Assembly (NCBI GenBank): GCA_016176335.1
Contig: JACOXI010000003.1
Span: 372,001-436,000 of the forward strand
Length of the DNA: 64,000 nucleotides
DNA from: Candidatus Daviesbacteria bacterium
Lineage (GTDB): Bacteria > Patescibacteria > Microgenomatia > Daviesbacterales > UBA10151
Direction of reading: 5' to 3'
The first letter of the stretch is position 1, and every line of letters starts with the position of its first letter. Positions 43,739 through 51,239 of this stretch are shown here, in pieces. The position numbers were made by a program, and so were the translations under genes. Below the pieces are notes generated by a model, which ran no database searches, was not told the origin of the DNA, and saw only the letters and a program-made list of their open reading frames with translations.

Positions 43739-45082
43739 ATGAGAGATAAACGCATCGCCATTTTTGGTATCGGGAGGATTGGGTTACCTCTCGCCTTAAT
43801 ACTAGCTGATAAAGGATTTCAAGTCACAGGGGTAGATGTGGATCCCTATAGAATTTCCTTACTGCGGCATAAGATAATGCCGTTTACGGAAGAGGGAGCA
43901 CAATCCCTCTTGGATAAACATAGTGGTAAAAAATTTCAGGTTTTTTCTCAGGAGCATGTTGATAGGATAGTAGTAGAAAATGAGATAATTATTTTTACTC
44001 TAGGTACTCCTATTGATGAAACATATAGCCCTAATTTTTCCGACATAGAAAAACTGATTAGAAAAATAGCACCAGTCATGAAACCCGGACATTTGATTAT
44101 CTTAAGAAGTACAGTTTTCCCGGGAGCAACTGAACAGTTGGCAAGGCAGCTTGAAGAGCAAACGAAACTATCAATAGGAGATAATCTTTTTTTGGCATAT
44201 TGCCCCGAAAGGATAGCAGAAGGGAAATCTATAGAGGAACTAACTCAAATTCCACAAATAATTGGTACCATAGACGAAATAAGCGCAGAAAAGGCAGCTA
44301 AAGTTTTTGAAAAAATTGCTCCGAAACTTTTATTTACAAATCCCAAATCAGCAGAACTGGCAAAGTTATTTTGTAATATGTATAGGTATATTGATTTTGC
44401 GATTGGAAATGAATTTATGATGATAGCTGAAAGCTATGGGTGTAATATTTATGAGGTGTTGCATCTTGTGAATGATAACTATAAAAGAGGTAATTTAAAA
44501 TCCCCAGGTTTTACTGCCGGACCCTGTTTAGTTAAGGATGGATTTTTCCTGATAGATAAAAGCCCGTATATGGAACTTGTGACAGCTGCCTGGAGATTAA
44601 ATGAGAATGTTCCTGGTTATCTTTTATCAAGAGTGAAAGCAGAAATAAAGGATTTGCATAGAAAAAAGGTAGCAATTTTAGGCTTGTCTTTTAAGAAGAA
44701 TATAGACGACACAAGACACTCTCTTTCTCCAAAGTTGGAGCGTTACTTTTTGGCAGAAGGTGCCAAAGTGTCCCTATACGATCCTTTTATTGACTCTCAA
44801 CCTCTGGAAGATGTAATTAAAGATGCTGATATTTTAATTTTGGCGATTAACCACGATGTTTTTAAGAGTTTAAACTTTCAATATTTAGGCAATTTAGTAT
44901 CTGAAGGCTGTTTAATATTTGATATCTGGAACATGTTTGGTACCGGAAAAATCCTCTTTTATCTAAAAGATGTCATAGATAGTAATAAGTCTGTGACCAC
45001 TGGCAATGGAGAAATAAAAAAATCTAATAGAAAGCACACAAGGCGTACACTCCAGCGTAGAGTATCTCTTTCCACTACATGA
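43739..45082 (+). CDS. nucleotide-sugar dehydrogenase (UDP-glucose/GDP-mannose dehydrogenase family)
   Basis: The 447 aa enzyme oxidises a nucleotide sugar at C6 to a uronic acid using NAD. Visible: N-terminal IAIFGIGRIGLPLAL, VDVDPYR, TLGTPIDETYSPN, LRSTVFPGAT, YCPERIAEGKSIEEL, FCNMYRYIDFAIGNEF, the catalytic-Cys block GPCLVKDGFFL (Cys near 262) and C-terminal ILGLSFKKNIDDTRHS. Overall it resembles WecC/TviB-type dehydrogenases, so UDP-HexNAc or UDP-Glc are candidate substrates. The last about 25 residues (RKHTRRTLQRR) are a basic tail. Stop overlaps the next gene (ATGA). Confidence 0.87.
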   Translation: MRDKRIAIFGIGRIGLPLALILADKGFQVTGVDVDPYRISLLRHKIMPFTEEGAQSLLDKHSGKKFQVFSQEHVDRIVVENEIIIFTLGTPIDETYSPNFSDIEKLIRKIAPVMKPGHLIILRSTVFPGATEQLARQLEEQTKLSIGDNLFLAYCPERIAEGKSIEELTQIPQIIGTIDEISAEKAAKVFEKIAPKLLFTNPKSAELAKLFCNMYRYIDFAIGNEFMMIAESYGCNIYEVLHLVNDNYKRGNLKSPGFTAGPCLVKDGFFLIDKSPYMELVTAAWRLNENVPGYLLSRVKAEIKDLHRKKVAILGLSFKKNIDDTRHSLSPKLERYFLAEGAKVSLYDPFIDSQPLEDVIKDADILILAINHDVFKSLNFQYLGNLVSEGCLIFDIWNMFGTGKILFYLKDVIDSNKSVTTGNGEIKKSNRKHTRRTLQRRVSLSTT

Positions 45083-46035
45083 AAAAAAATCAAATATTAG
45101 TTACTGGTGGCGCAGGATTTATCGGTAGTGAAGTAGTCCGGCAATTACTTGAGAAAGGGTATCATGTAAGAGTTGCAGATGACCTAAGTAAAAAGATAGC
45201 TTACATCCCTCAAAGAGCTGAATTTCTAAAAATTGATTTAACCAAGAAGAAAGCAGCTCTTCGGGTCATGGAAAATATAGATTGTTGTATTCATTTGGCA
45301 GCTAAGATTGGAGGTATTGGTTATTTTCATAAATACCCGGCAACGATTCTATCTGAAAATAATAAGATGTATTCCGCAATCTTTGAAGCAGCAGTTGCGA
45401 AAAAAATCAAAAGAATTATATACCTTTCATCCTCGATGGTTTTTGAATCAACAAATATCTTTCCGTCTAAAGAGAGAGATATTGCAAATATACCTCCTCC
45501 AGTCAGTAGTTATGGTTTCTCTAAATTGGTGGGGGAATGGTATTGTAAGTCATTCAAAGAAGAATTTGGATTAAATTATACTATCATTAGGCCCTTTAAT
45601 GCCTATGGCATCAATGAACTTCCAGGAGAAGAGGCAGGAGATACTCACGTTATACCGGATCTTATTAAGAAAATTCTTACCGAGCAAAACCCATTGGAAA
45701 TTTTAGGTAGCGGTAATCAAACAAGATGTTTCACTCACGTTACTGACATTGTCAGAGGAATTATTATGGCAATGGAATCAAAAGAGGCAGAAAATGAAGA
45801 TTTTAATATTGGTTCTGAAGAAGAGATTCGTATAAAAGATTTAGCAAAATATATCTTTGAAATTATTTATAAAAACAAACCCTTAAAAATAAAATTCATT
45901 TCTGGATTTAAGTATGATATTAAAAGAAGAGTCCCATCCACTACTAAGGCGAGAAGGATTTTAGGTTGGAAACCAGAGAAGAAATTAGAAAGGGAGTTAC
46001 CTATAATTATAGATTGGATTAAAATTCATATATGA
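45079..46035 (+). CDS. NAD-dependent nucleotide-sugar epimerase (SDR)
   Basis: This 318 aa extended SDR has ILVTGGAGFIGSEVVRQL, ADDLSK, HLAAKIGGIGYFHKYP, YLSSSMVFES, YGFSK (YxxxK near 145), RPFNAYGINE and GSGNQTRCFTHVTDI. The AAKIGGIG block recalls GDP-sugar epimerases/reductases, but the assignment stays at family level. Following directly on the sugar dehydrogenase (ATGA), it probably acts on the uronic acid product or a related nucleotide sugar. Coupled downstream to a GT2 gene. Confidence 0.82.
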   Translation: MKKNQILVTGGAGFIGSEVVRQLLEKGYHVRVADDLSKKIAYIPQRAEFLKIDLTKKKAALRVMENIDCCIHLAAKIGGIGYFHKYPATILSENNKMYSAIFEAAVAKKIKRIIYLSSSMVFESTNIFPSKERDIANIPPPVSSYGFSKLVGEWYCKSFKEEFGLNYTIIRPFNAYGINELPGEEAGDTHVIPDLIKKILTEQNPLEILGSGNQTRCFTHVTDIVRGIIMAMESKEAENEDFNIGSEEEIRIKDLAKYIFEIIYKNKPLKIKFISGFKYDIKRRVPSTTKARRILGWKPEKKLERELPIIIDWIKIHI

Positions 46036-46868
46036 AGAAGAAAGATTTAGTCTCGGTAGTGATCACAACAAAAAATGAAGAAGATGCGATAAGTAATCTT
46101 TTGGAAAGTATCACAAAACAAACATATAAAAACATTGAAATAATTTTAGTAGATAACAATTCAGAAGATAATACTTTGAAAATTGCAAGAAGGTTTAAGA
46201 AAGTCAAAGTTTATAACTGGGGTCCGGAAAGAAGTTCTCAAAGAAATTATGGTGCGAAAAAAAGTTTTGGGGAATATCTCTTATTTTTGGATGCAGATAT
46301 GAAACTCTCACCTAAAGTAGTAGAAGTTTGCGTCAAGATTACAAAATCAAAAAAAAATATTGGTTCGGTTGTGATTCCAGAACAATCTGAAGCTTATATG
46401 TTTTGGGAAAAGGTTAAAGCATTCGAAAGATCGTTTTACAATGAGAAGGGGGATCCGATAACAGATGCGGCCAGATTTTTCAAAAGGAGTGTTTTTGAGA
46501 AAGCTGGAAGATATGATGAAACAATAACGGGTCCTGAAGACTGGGATCTTCCTGAAACCATAAGAGAGTTAGGGTATAAAGATGGTAGGATTTCTGAAAA
46601 GATTTACCATCGGGAAAGGGCCACCTCCTTGATAGCCTTGTTTAAGAAGAAGTTCTACTATGGATTATATGCCCATAAATATTTGAGAAAACATAATATC
46701 CCAATCGTTAGCCCTAAGACAGTCTATTTTTTAAGGCCTCTATTTTATAAAAGCTGGAAGAGATTGTTATCGCAACCCTTGCTTGCTCTGGGGATGATTG
46801 CGATGCTTATCACACAAACATTAGGCGGAGGATCAGGTTATTTAATAGGTAGAATCAGGAAACTTTAA
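46032..46868 (+). CDS. GT2 glycosyltransferase
   Basis: This 278 aa GT2 enzyme has VVITTKNEEDAISNLLESI, ILVDNNSEDNTLKIA, WGPERSSQRNYG, FLDADMKLS (DAD), and TGPEDWDLPETIRELG (ED general-base region), with a hydrophobic C-terminus ending LGGGSGYLIGRI. It is a close paralog of the GT2 gene at 58475 (shared RFFK--F-K-G--DE---G-EDWDL block). Starts on the upstream stop (ATGA); six bases separate it from the methyltransferase that follows. Confidence 0.82.
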   Translation: MKKKDLVSVVITTKNEEDAISNLLESITKQTYKNIEIILVDNNSEDNTLKIARRFKKVKVYNWGPERSSQRNYGAKKSFGEYLLFLDADMKLSPKVVEVCVKITKSKKNIGSVVIPEQSEAYMFWEKVKAFERSFYNEKGDPITDAARFFKRSVFEKAGRYDETITGPEDWDLPETIRELGYKDGRISEKIYHRERATSLIALFKKKFYYGLYAHKYLRKHNIPIVSPKTVYFLRPLFYKSWKRLLSQPLLALGMIAMLITQTLGGGSGYLIGRIRKL

Positions 46869-46873
46869 GCCGC

Positions 46874-47707
46874 ATGTCATTGCAACAGTCAAGAGATCTA
46901 TTAAATAAATTACTCGGCAATGTAGGAGATATGTCCCTTAAAAGAAGGGCATCTAAAATATTAGAGGGGTTGGATTTAAAAGTGGGAGATAAAGTTTTAG
47001 ATGTTGGCTGCGGAGATGGATTTTTTTTGTATTTGATATCCACCTTACCAATTAAATTGAGTTTGGTAGGTTTTGATAATGACAAAAAAATCTTAACTAT
47101 AGCCAGAAAGAATTTGGCTCATAAAAGATTAAGACTAGTAAACGGAGACGCTACTGCAATGCCTTTTGCGGAAAACAGTTTCAACCAAGTAATCATGACG
47201 GAAGTTTTAGAACATGTACAAAACGAAAGAAAATCCGTATCCGAAGTGTATAGAGTTTTAAAACCAAACGGTATACTTGTTCTTACAGTCCCCGGTTACA
47301 ATTTCCCGTTTCTTTGGGACCCTTTAAATTGGATTTTACAAAATATTTTCGGAACCCATATTTCCGGCACTAATTTTTTTGCCGGAATTTGGGCCAGACA
47401 TCTAAGGCTTTACAAAAGAAATAATCTGAAAAAGCTAATCAAAAATGCAGGTTTTAAAATTGAAGAGGCGGAGGAGCTAACTACACGATGTCTACCTTTC
47501 AACCACTATCTGGTTAATTTGGTAGCCAGGCTTTTATATGATGTTAAGCCGAGTTTTGTCACTTTGGAGTCTTTAAGCAAGTTTAAAAATGCCAAAAAGC
47601 CATTACTTATCAGATTAGCTTTTTTCTTAGTTAATACTTTCGATAAATTAAATGATATTCTACCGGGTAAAAACGGCCTAAATATTTATATTAAGGCCAG
47701 GAAATAA
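46874..47707 (+). CDS. SAM-dependent methyltransferase
   Basis: This 277 aa class I methyltransferase has motif I VLDVGCGDGFFLYLI (near 38-52), FDNDKKIL, NGDATAMPFAENSFN, MTEVLEHV and VYRVLKPNGILVLTVPG, as in UbiE/Methyltransf_11 proteins. In this setting it may methylate a sugar of the lipid-linked glycan or the nucleotide sugar. It ends one base before the converging GT2 gene. Confidence 0.82.
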   Translation: MSLQQSRDLLNKLLGNVGDMSLKRRASKILEGLDLKVGDKVLDVGCGDGFFLYLISTLPIKLSLVGFDNDKKILTIARKNLAHKRLRLVNGDATAMPFAENSFNQVIMTEVLEHVQNERKSVSEVYRVLKPNGILVLTVPGYNFPFLWDPLNWILQNIFGTHISGTNFFAGIWARHLRLYKRNNLKKLIKNAGFKIEEAEELTTRCLPFNHYLVNLVARLLYDVKPSFVTLESLSKFKNAKKPLLIRLAFFLVNTFDKLNDILPGKNGLNIYIKARK

Positions 47708-47708
47708 T

Positions 47709-48725
47709 TTAAGTTTGCAAAAACTGTCTAAAATCAGAGAACAGGGATTTGGATGAAAAAAGAGCATAGTCTTTTTCAGACAAAGACTTTGCCCCAATTT
47801 TTTTAATTTTATTTCTTGAAACAATAATATCAGGAAGATGAAATATAACCCAAATTAGAGATGTTAATCGAACCCGGCCCATATTCCAGTTCCTTCGAAT
47901 AATCCACTCATAAAGGATGATCAGTTGGTACAATAAAATTGTGACAGGTAAAGATTTAAGTAGCAGCCAGACAGGATAATTTTTCAGCATAGTAATTAAC
48001 CTGTTTTTATTAAAATGCCATTTAACTTTTACCCTGATGAAATCTGCCAGATCCGTGGCTGCCCTTTTATGATATATAACTGCATCCGGAAACCTTTTAA
48101 CTTTATAACCTAACCTTCTTACTCTTAGTGCCAAATCCATATCCTCATAACCTATACCAAAAATGGGGTCATACCCACCTAGTTTTTCAAAAATGCTTTT
48201 TCTTATCACACAGGCAGAACCGCTTGCAGAAAGTATTTCTTCAACATGGTTATATTGTCCTTTATCGATTTCTCCAAAGCCAATGGTAACTGGGTTTCCG
48301 AATATATCCATGCTTTCACCGGCGCTGTCTATTTTTTTATGATCCGTGTAGTTTAAAAGTTTACCTTGCGCAATTGCTAATTTTTTATCTTTTTCAAATT
48401 CTTTGACTAAATTATTTAAGTACGTTTTTGTTATAGCCACATCATTATTAAAATATGCTAGATATTTACCGGTTGCTTTCTCTGCTCCTAAATTTAATCC
48501 TTGACTGTACATGTTGATTGGGTTCTCCAAAACAATGCAATTTTTGTAATTTTTAAACCTTTTGTTAAGATATTTAACACTATCATCAGTTGAGGCATTA
48601 TCCACAACAATTAATTCCCAATTAGGATAGCCTGGTTTGATTAGAAAGTTTATACAAGCACCAATTAAGTTAAGCTGTACACCATTAATATTTGAAACAA
48701 TCATTGATACTGTAGGCTTTGTCAT
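47709..48725 (-). CDS. GT2 glycosyltransferase, rhamnosyltransferase-like
   Basis: This 338 aa GT2 enzyme has IVSNINGVQLNLIGACI, ELIVVDNASTDDSV, YFNNDVAITKTYL, ASGSACVIRKSIFEKLGGYDP, GYEDMDLALRVRRLGYKV and FPDAVIYHKRAATDL. These are features of WbbL/GT2 rhamnosyltransferase-like enzymes, which would fit the rhamnose genes at the left edge, though the donor is not provable. A C-terminal hydrophobic stretch (about 235-265) suggests membrane contact. It has its own minus-strand promoter. Confidence 0.8.
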   Translation of the reverse strand: MTKPTVSMIVSNINGVQLNLIGACINFLIKPGYPNWELIVVDNASTDDSVKYLNKRFKNYKNCIVLENPINMYSQGLNLGAEKATGKYLAYFNNDVAITKTYLNNLVKEFEKDKKLAIAQGKLLNYTDHKKIDSAGESMDIFGNPVTIGFGEIDKGQYNHVEEILSASGSACVIRKSIFEKLGGYDPIFGIGYEDMDLALRVRRLGYKVKRFPDAVIYHKRAATDLADFIRVKVKWHFNKNRLITMLKNYPVWLLLKSLPVTILLYQLIILYEWIIRRNWNMGRVRLTSLIWVIFHLPDIIVSRNKIKKIGAKSLSEKDYALFSSKSLFSDFRQFLQT

Positions 48726-48738
48726 GCTGTCGATTATA
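48726..48738 (-). promoter_or_regulatory. predicted -10 for the minus-strand rhamnosyltransferase-like gene
   Basis: Perfect TATAAT on the minus strand (48738-48733), preceded by TG, last T eight bases from the A of the ATG at 48725; same TGTATAAT-N7-ATG layout as at 4638. Confidence 0.55.
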
Positions 48739-48769
48739 CATTAAAAAAGAAAGGTTGTAGAATGAAAAA
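48735..48769 (+). promoter_or_regulatory. predicted leaderless promoter of the GT4 gene
   Basis: TATACA (48735-48740, 4/6), 17-base spacer, TAGAAT (48758-48763, 5/6); +1 is expected at 48770, the A of the ATG. The -35 overlaps the -10 of the divergent gene. Confidence 0.5.
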
Positions 48770-49924
48770 ATGAACATACTTTTAATATCTCCATATTTTT
48801 CACCCGCCGTTGGTGGCGTTGAGACTCACTTGACCGATCTTTGTAAATACTTGGTATCAAAAAAGCATCAAGTTTTTGTGAGAACTTATAAAGCCATGGG
48901 AGTAAAAAATAGAGGAGAGACAGAGGAAGAAGGTAAGTTTTTAAAAATTCACAGATTTTGGTGGCCGGATTTTAACTTAATCTTTAAATTAGAAAAATAT
49001 CCCGTATTAAAATTCCTATATCTTTTTACTGGTTTATTTTTTGATTGTTTCATTTTTATGATTAAAAATTCAAAAAAAATAGATGTTATTCAATCACATG
49101 GATTTATTGCAGCCATGATGGGTGTAATTTTGGGAAAATTATTTAATAAAAGAGTAGTAATTAACACACATGTCGGTTTTAGATTCAACAAGGGTTTTAT
49201 GACCGAAATAATAAAATGGACTTTGTTAAATTCAGATAAAATTCTTGTGCTAACCACTGGTATTAAGAAATCGCTTGTTAATTTGGGAATACCCGAAAAG
49301 AAAATTGATATTTACCACTACTGGGTAGATCAAAGAATTTTCAAAAGACAAAAAAATGGCAAGGAAAAATTGGGCTGGAAGGATAAATTTATTGTGTTAT
49401 TTGTGGGAAGATTAATTGAGGTTAAAGGGGTCAAAAAAATATTTGATCTTGCTAAAGTATTAAAAGATATGAGATTTGTCATAATAGGATTAGGGCCTCT
49501 TGCTCATCAGTTAAAACAAAAATCCTCAAGTTATAAAAACGTTGAGTTTGTTGGCAAGATAGATAATGAAAATTTACCGCTATATTATAGTGCTGCTGAT
49601 ATTCTTTTGATTCCATCCCAACTTATTGAGCAAGAGTATGGAGAAGGGATACCAAGGGTTATGATTGAAGCGTTATCTTGCGGTTTGCCTGTTATTTCTA
49701 CAAAATCAGGCGCGATTTCGGATATTTTTAGTGATCGAATAGGCATTTTGGTTGAAGATGACATTGAATCAATGAGAAAGGCGATAGAAAAGTTTTATAA
49801 GAATAAAATCTATTATCAGATCATTGCGGAAAATTGCCGTCGATACGCGTTGAATCATTTTAGCATAAATAATGCTCACATAATCGAAGAGAGTTTATTC
49901 TGGTTTTTAAAAAAGTTTTTATAA
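48770..49924 (+). CDS. GT4 glycosyltransferase
   Basis: This 384 aa GT-B enzyme has LLISPYFSPAVGGVETHLT (GG-E loop), VVINTHVGFRF, VLFVGRLIEVKGVKKI, and EYGEGIPRVMIEALSCG with E-x7-E near 291-299 followed by STKSGAISDIF. It is a single-gene plus-strand unit. Its last 49 bases overlap the 3' end of the converging GT4 gene; both reading frames keep family-like sequence close to their ends, so the overlap appears real. Confidence 0.82.
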   Translation: MNILLISPYFSPAVGGVETHLTDLCKYLVSKKHQVFVRTYKAMGVKNRGETEEEGKFLKIHRFWWPDFNLIFKLEKYPVLKFLYLFTGLFFDCFIFMIKNSKKIDVIQSHGFIAAMMGVILGKLFNKRVVINTHVGFRFNKGFMTEIIKWTLLNSDKILVLTTGIKKSLVNLGIPEKKIDIYHYWVDQRIFKRQKNGKEKLGWKDKFIVLFVGRLIEVKGVKKIFDLAKVLKDMRFVIIGLGPLAHQLKQKSSSYKNVEFVGKIDNENLPLYYSAADILLIPSQLIEQEYGEGIPRVMIEALSCGLPVISTKSGAISDIFSDRIGILVEDDIESMRKAIEKFYKNKIYYQIIAENCRRYALNHFSINNAHIIEESLFWFLKKFL

Positions 49925-51057
49925 ATTCTTTTATAATTATATTTTCTTGCTAATTTAAGAGCACTTTTAGAATATTTAGTTTGAAATTTGATGAGATTGC
50001 CGACAGACCTAATAAAATTTGCTTTATCATGGTAATCTACTACAATTCCTGCCTTGCTCTTGTTTATTTCGTTGGAGAAAGGGGTAACATTTGTACAGAT
50101 GACTGGTACACCAACACTAAGATAAGTTTTTATTTTTGAGGGATCAGCAAAATAGGCAGGATTATTGGTGGTTGGAGTATAAGTCGCAACTCCTATAGAC
50201 CATTTCTTCATAATTTTTGTGACTTTTTCGAGGGATTCGATATAACCATAAAATTTAACTATTTTTTGATAATATTTTAATCTTTTCTTTAACTTATCCT
50301 CATATGGACCAGAACCGACAATTTCAATTTTTAAGTCGGGAAGATTTTTTAAGATTTTAGGTAAAGTATCAACCAATAAATCTAACCCTTGGGATTGTTT
50401 TATTACTCCTAGATAACCAATAGTAGGTATAGACTTCCGCATAAGTTTAATGGGTTTGACATTGGCTCCGATTGGAATTACGGGATGGGATTTATTTTCA
50501 GGAAATAAGCCAAACTTTTTTCTAATTTTTTGTAATTTGGCGCTAAGAAAAAAGGTATGAGTAGATTCTTGAGCACCAAATTTATCTAAATGCCAATAGA
50601 GCGACCTCATAATTTTTACTTCTAAAGAATTACCTTGGGTGGGATAATAGTCCCAAATCCAAAAAATAGTTTCATTGACTATCCCTATTTTCTTAAGAAT
50701 AATTCCTAGCCAGGCTGTTAATGCATTGACTGAAAAAAAATAATCAAACTTATTTCCTCTAATCCTTAAAAGAAAAATCCACCAAAGAAGTTGTAATAAA
50801 AATAGTGTTCCAGTTATGGGAAGTAAAAAGTATAACAATGACTCCGGGACGCTAAGATTAAAAAAAGTTAGACGATACGCTTGTTGTCCTCTTTTATATA
50901 TTGTAAGTGTATTTTTTTGTTTTGCCTTTCCTAATTTATGAAATTGAAATGAGAAATGAGCAACAAATAAAAAATTTTCTACAAAAAAATCTAAAATGTT
51001 GCCAGCGTTATCATATGGTGCAAAATTTGCATAAATTATCGCTTTGGGTATTCTCAT
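49876..51057 (-). CDS. GT4-like glycosyltransferase
   Basis: This 393 aa GT-B-type enzyme has PKAIIYANFAPYDNAGNIL at the N-terminus, IWDYYPTQGNS, IPIGANVKPI, TIGYLGVIKQSQGLDLLV, IVGSGPYEDKLKKRL, and DPSKIKTYLSVGVPVICT. The last block is the P-K--YL--G-P form of GT4 that lacks the second Glu of E-x7-E. I chose ATG 51057; a TTG at 51111 falls on the -35 hexamer of the predicted promoter and adds unconserved residues. Confidence 0.75.
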   Translation of the reverse strand: MRIPKAIIYANFAPYDNAGNILDFFVENFLFVAHFSFQFHKLGKAKQKNTLTIYKRGQQAYRLTFFNLSVPESLLYFLLPITGTLFLLQLLWWIFLLRIRGNKFDYFFSVNALTAWLGIILKKIGIVNETIFWIWDYYPTQGNSLEVKIMRSLYWHLDKFGAQESTHTFFLSAKLQKIRKKFGLFPENKSHPVIPIGANVKPIKLMRKSIPTIGYLGVIKQSQGLDLLVDTLPKILKNLPDLKIEIVGSGPYEDKLKKRLKYYQKIVKFYGYIESLEKVTKIMKKWSIGVATYTPTTNNPAYFADPSKIKTYLSVGVPVICTNVTPFSNEINKSKAGIVVDYHDKANFIRSVGNLIKFQTKYSKSALKLARKYNYKRIYKNFFKNQNKLSSIM

Positions 51058-51082
51058 CTGAACCCTGTTTCCTGTAACGGTA

Positions 51083-51111
51083 ATAGTAACGTAGACAAGT
51101 TTTGATTGCAA
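51083..51111 (-). promoter_or_regulatory. predicted promoter of the minus-strand GT4 gene
   Basis: Minus strand: TTGCAA (51111-51106), 17-base spacer, TACTAT (51088-51083); leader about 20 bases containing AGG and CAGGG before the ATG at 51057. Confidence 0.45.
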
Positions 51112-51165
51112 TGTAAAAATGCTTATATCCCAGATGTATACAAAGATTTTGGAATAAAAAATTTG

Positions 51166-51224
51166 TGGTATTATTCGTGAGGGATAAATATAAGTTATAT
51201 GCCCTATAAATCTTTGGTATAAAA
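51166..51224 (+). promoter_or_regulatory. two candidate extended -10 boxes for the AftD-like gene
   Basis: TGTGG-TATTAT (TATTAT at 51169-51174, leader about 59 bases) and TTGG-TATAAA (51218-51223, leader about 10 bases). Either could serve the gene at 51240; neither has a clear -35. The 182-base gap from 51058 to 51239 is the longest non-coding stretch in the window and holds nothing else I recognise. Confidence 0.4.
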
Positions 51225-51239
51225 AATTCCAAATGACAA

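Noticed and set aside
51058..51111. TTG start at 51111 for the minus-strand GT4 gene
   Set aside because: The TTG is part of the predicted -35 hexamer and the added residues are not family-like; ATG 51057 is better.
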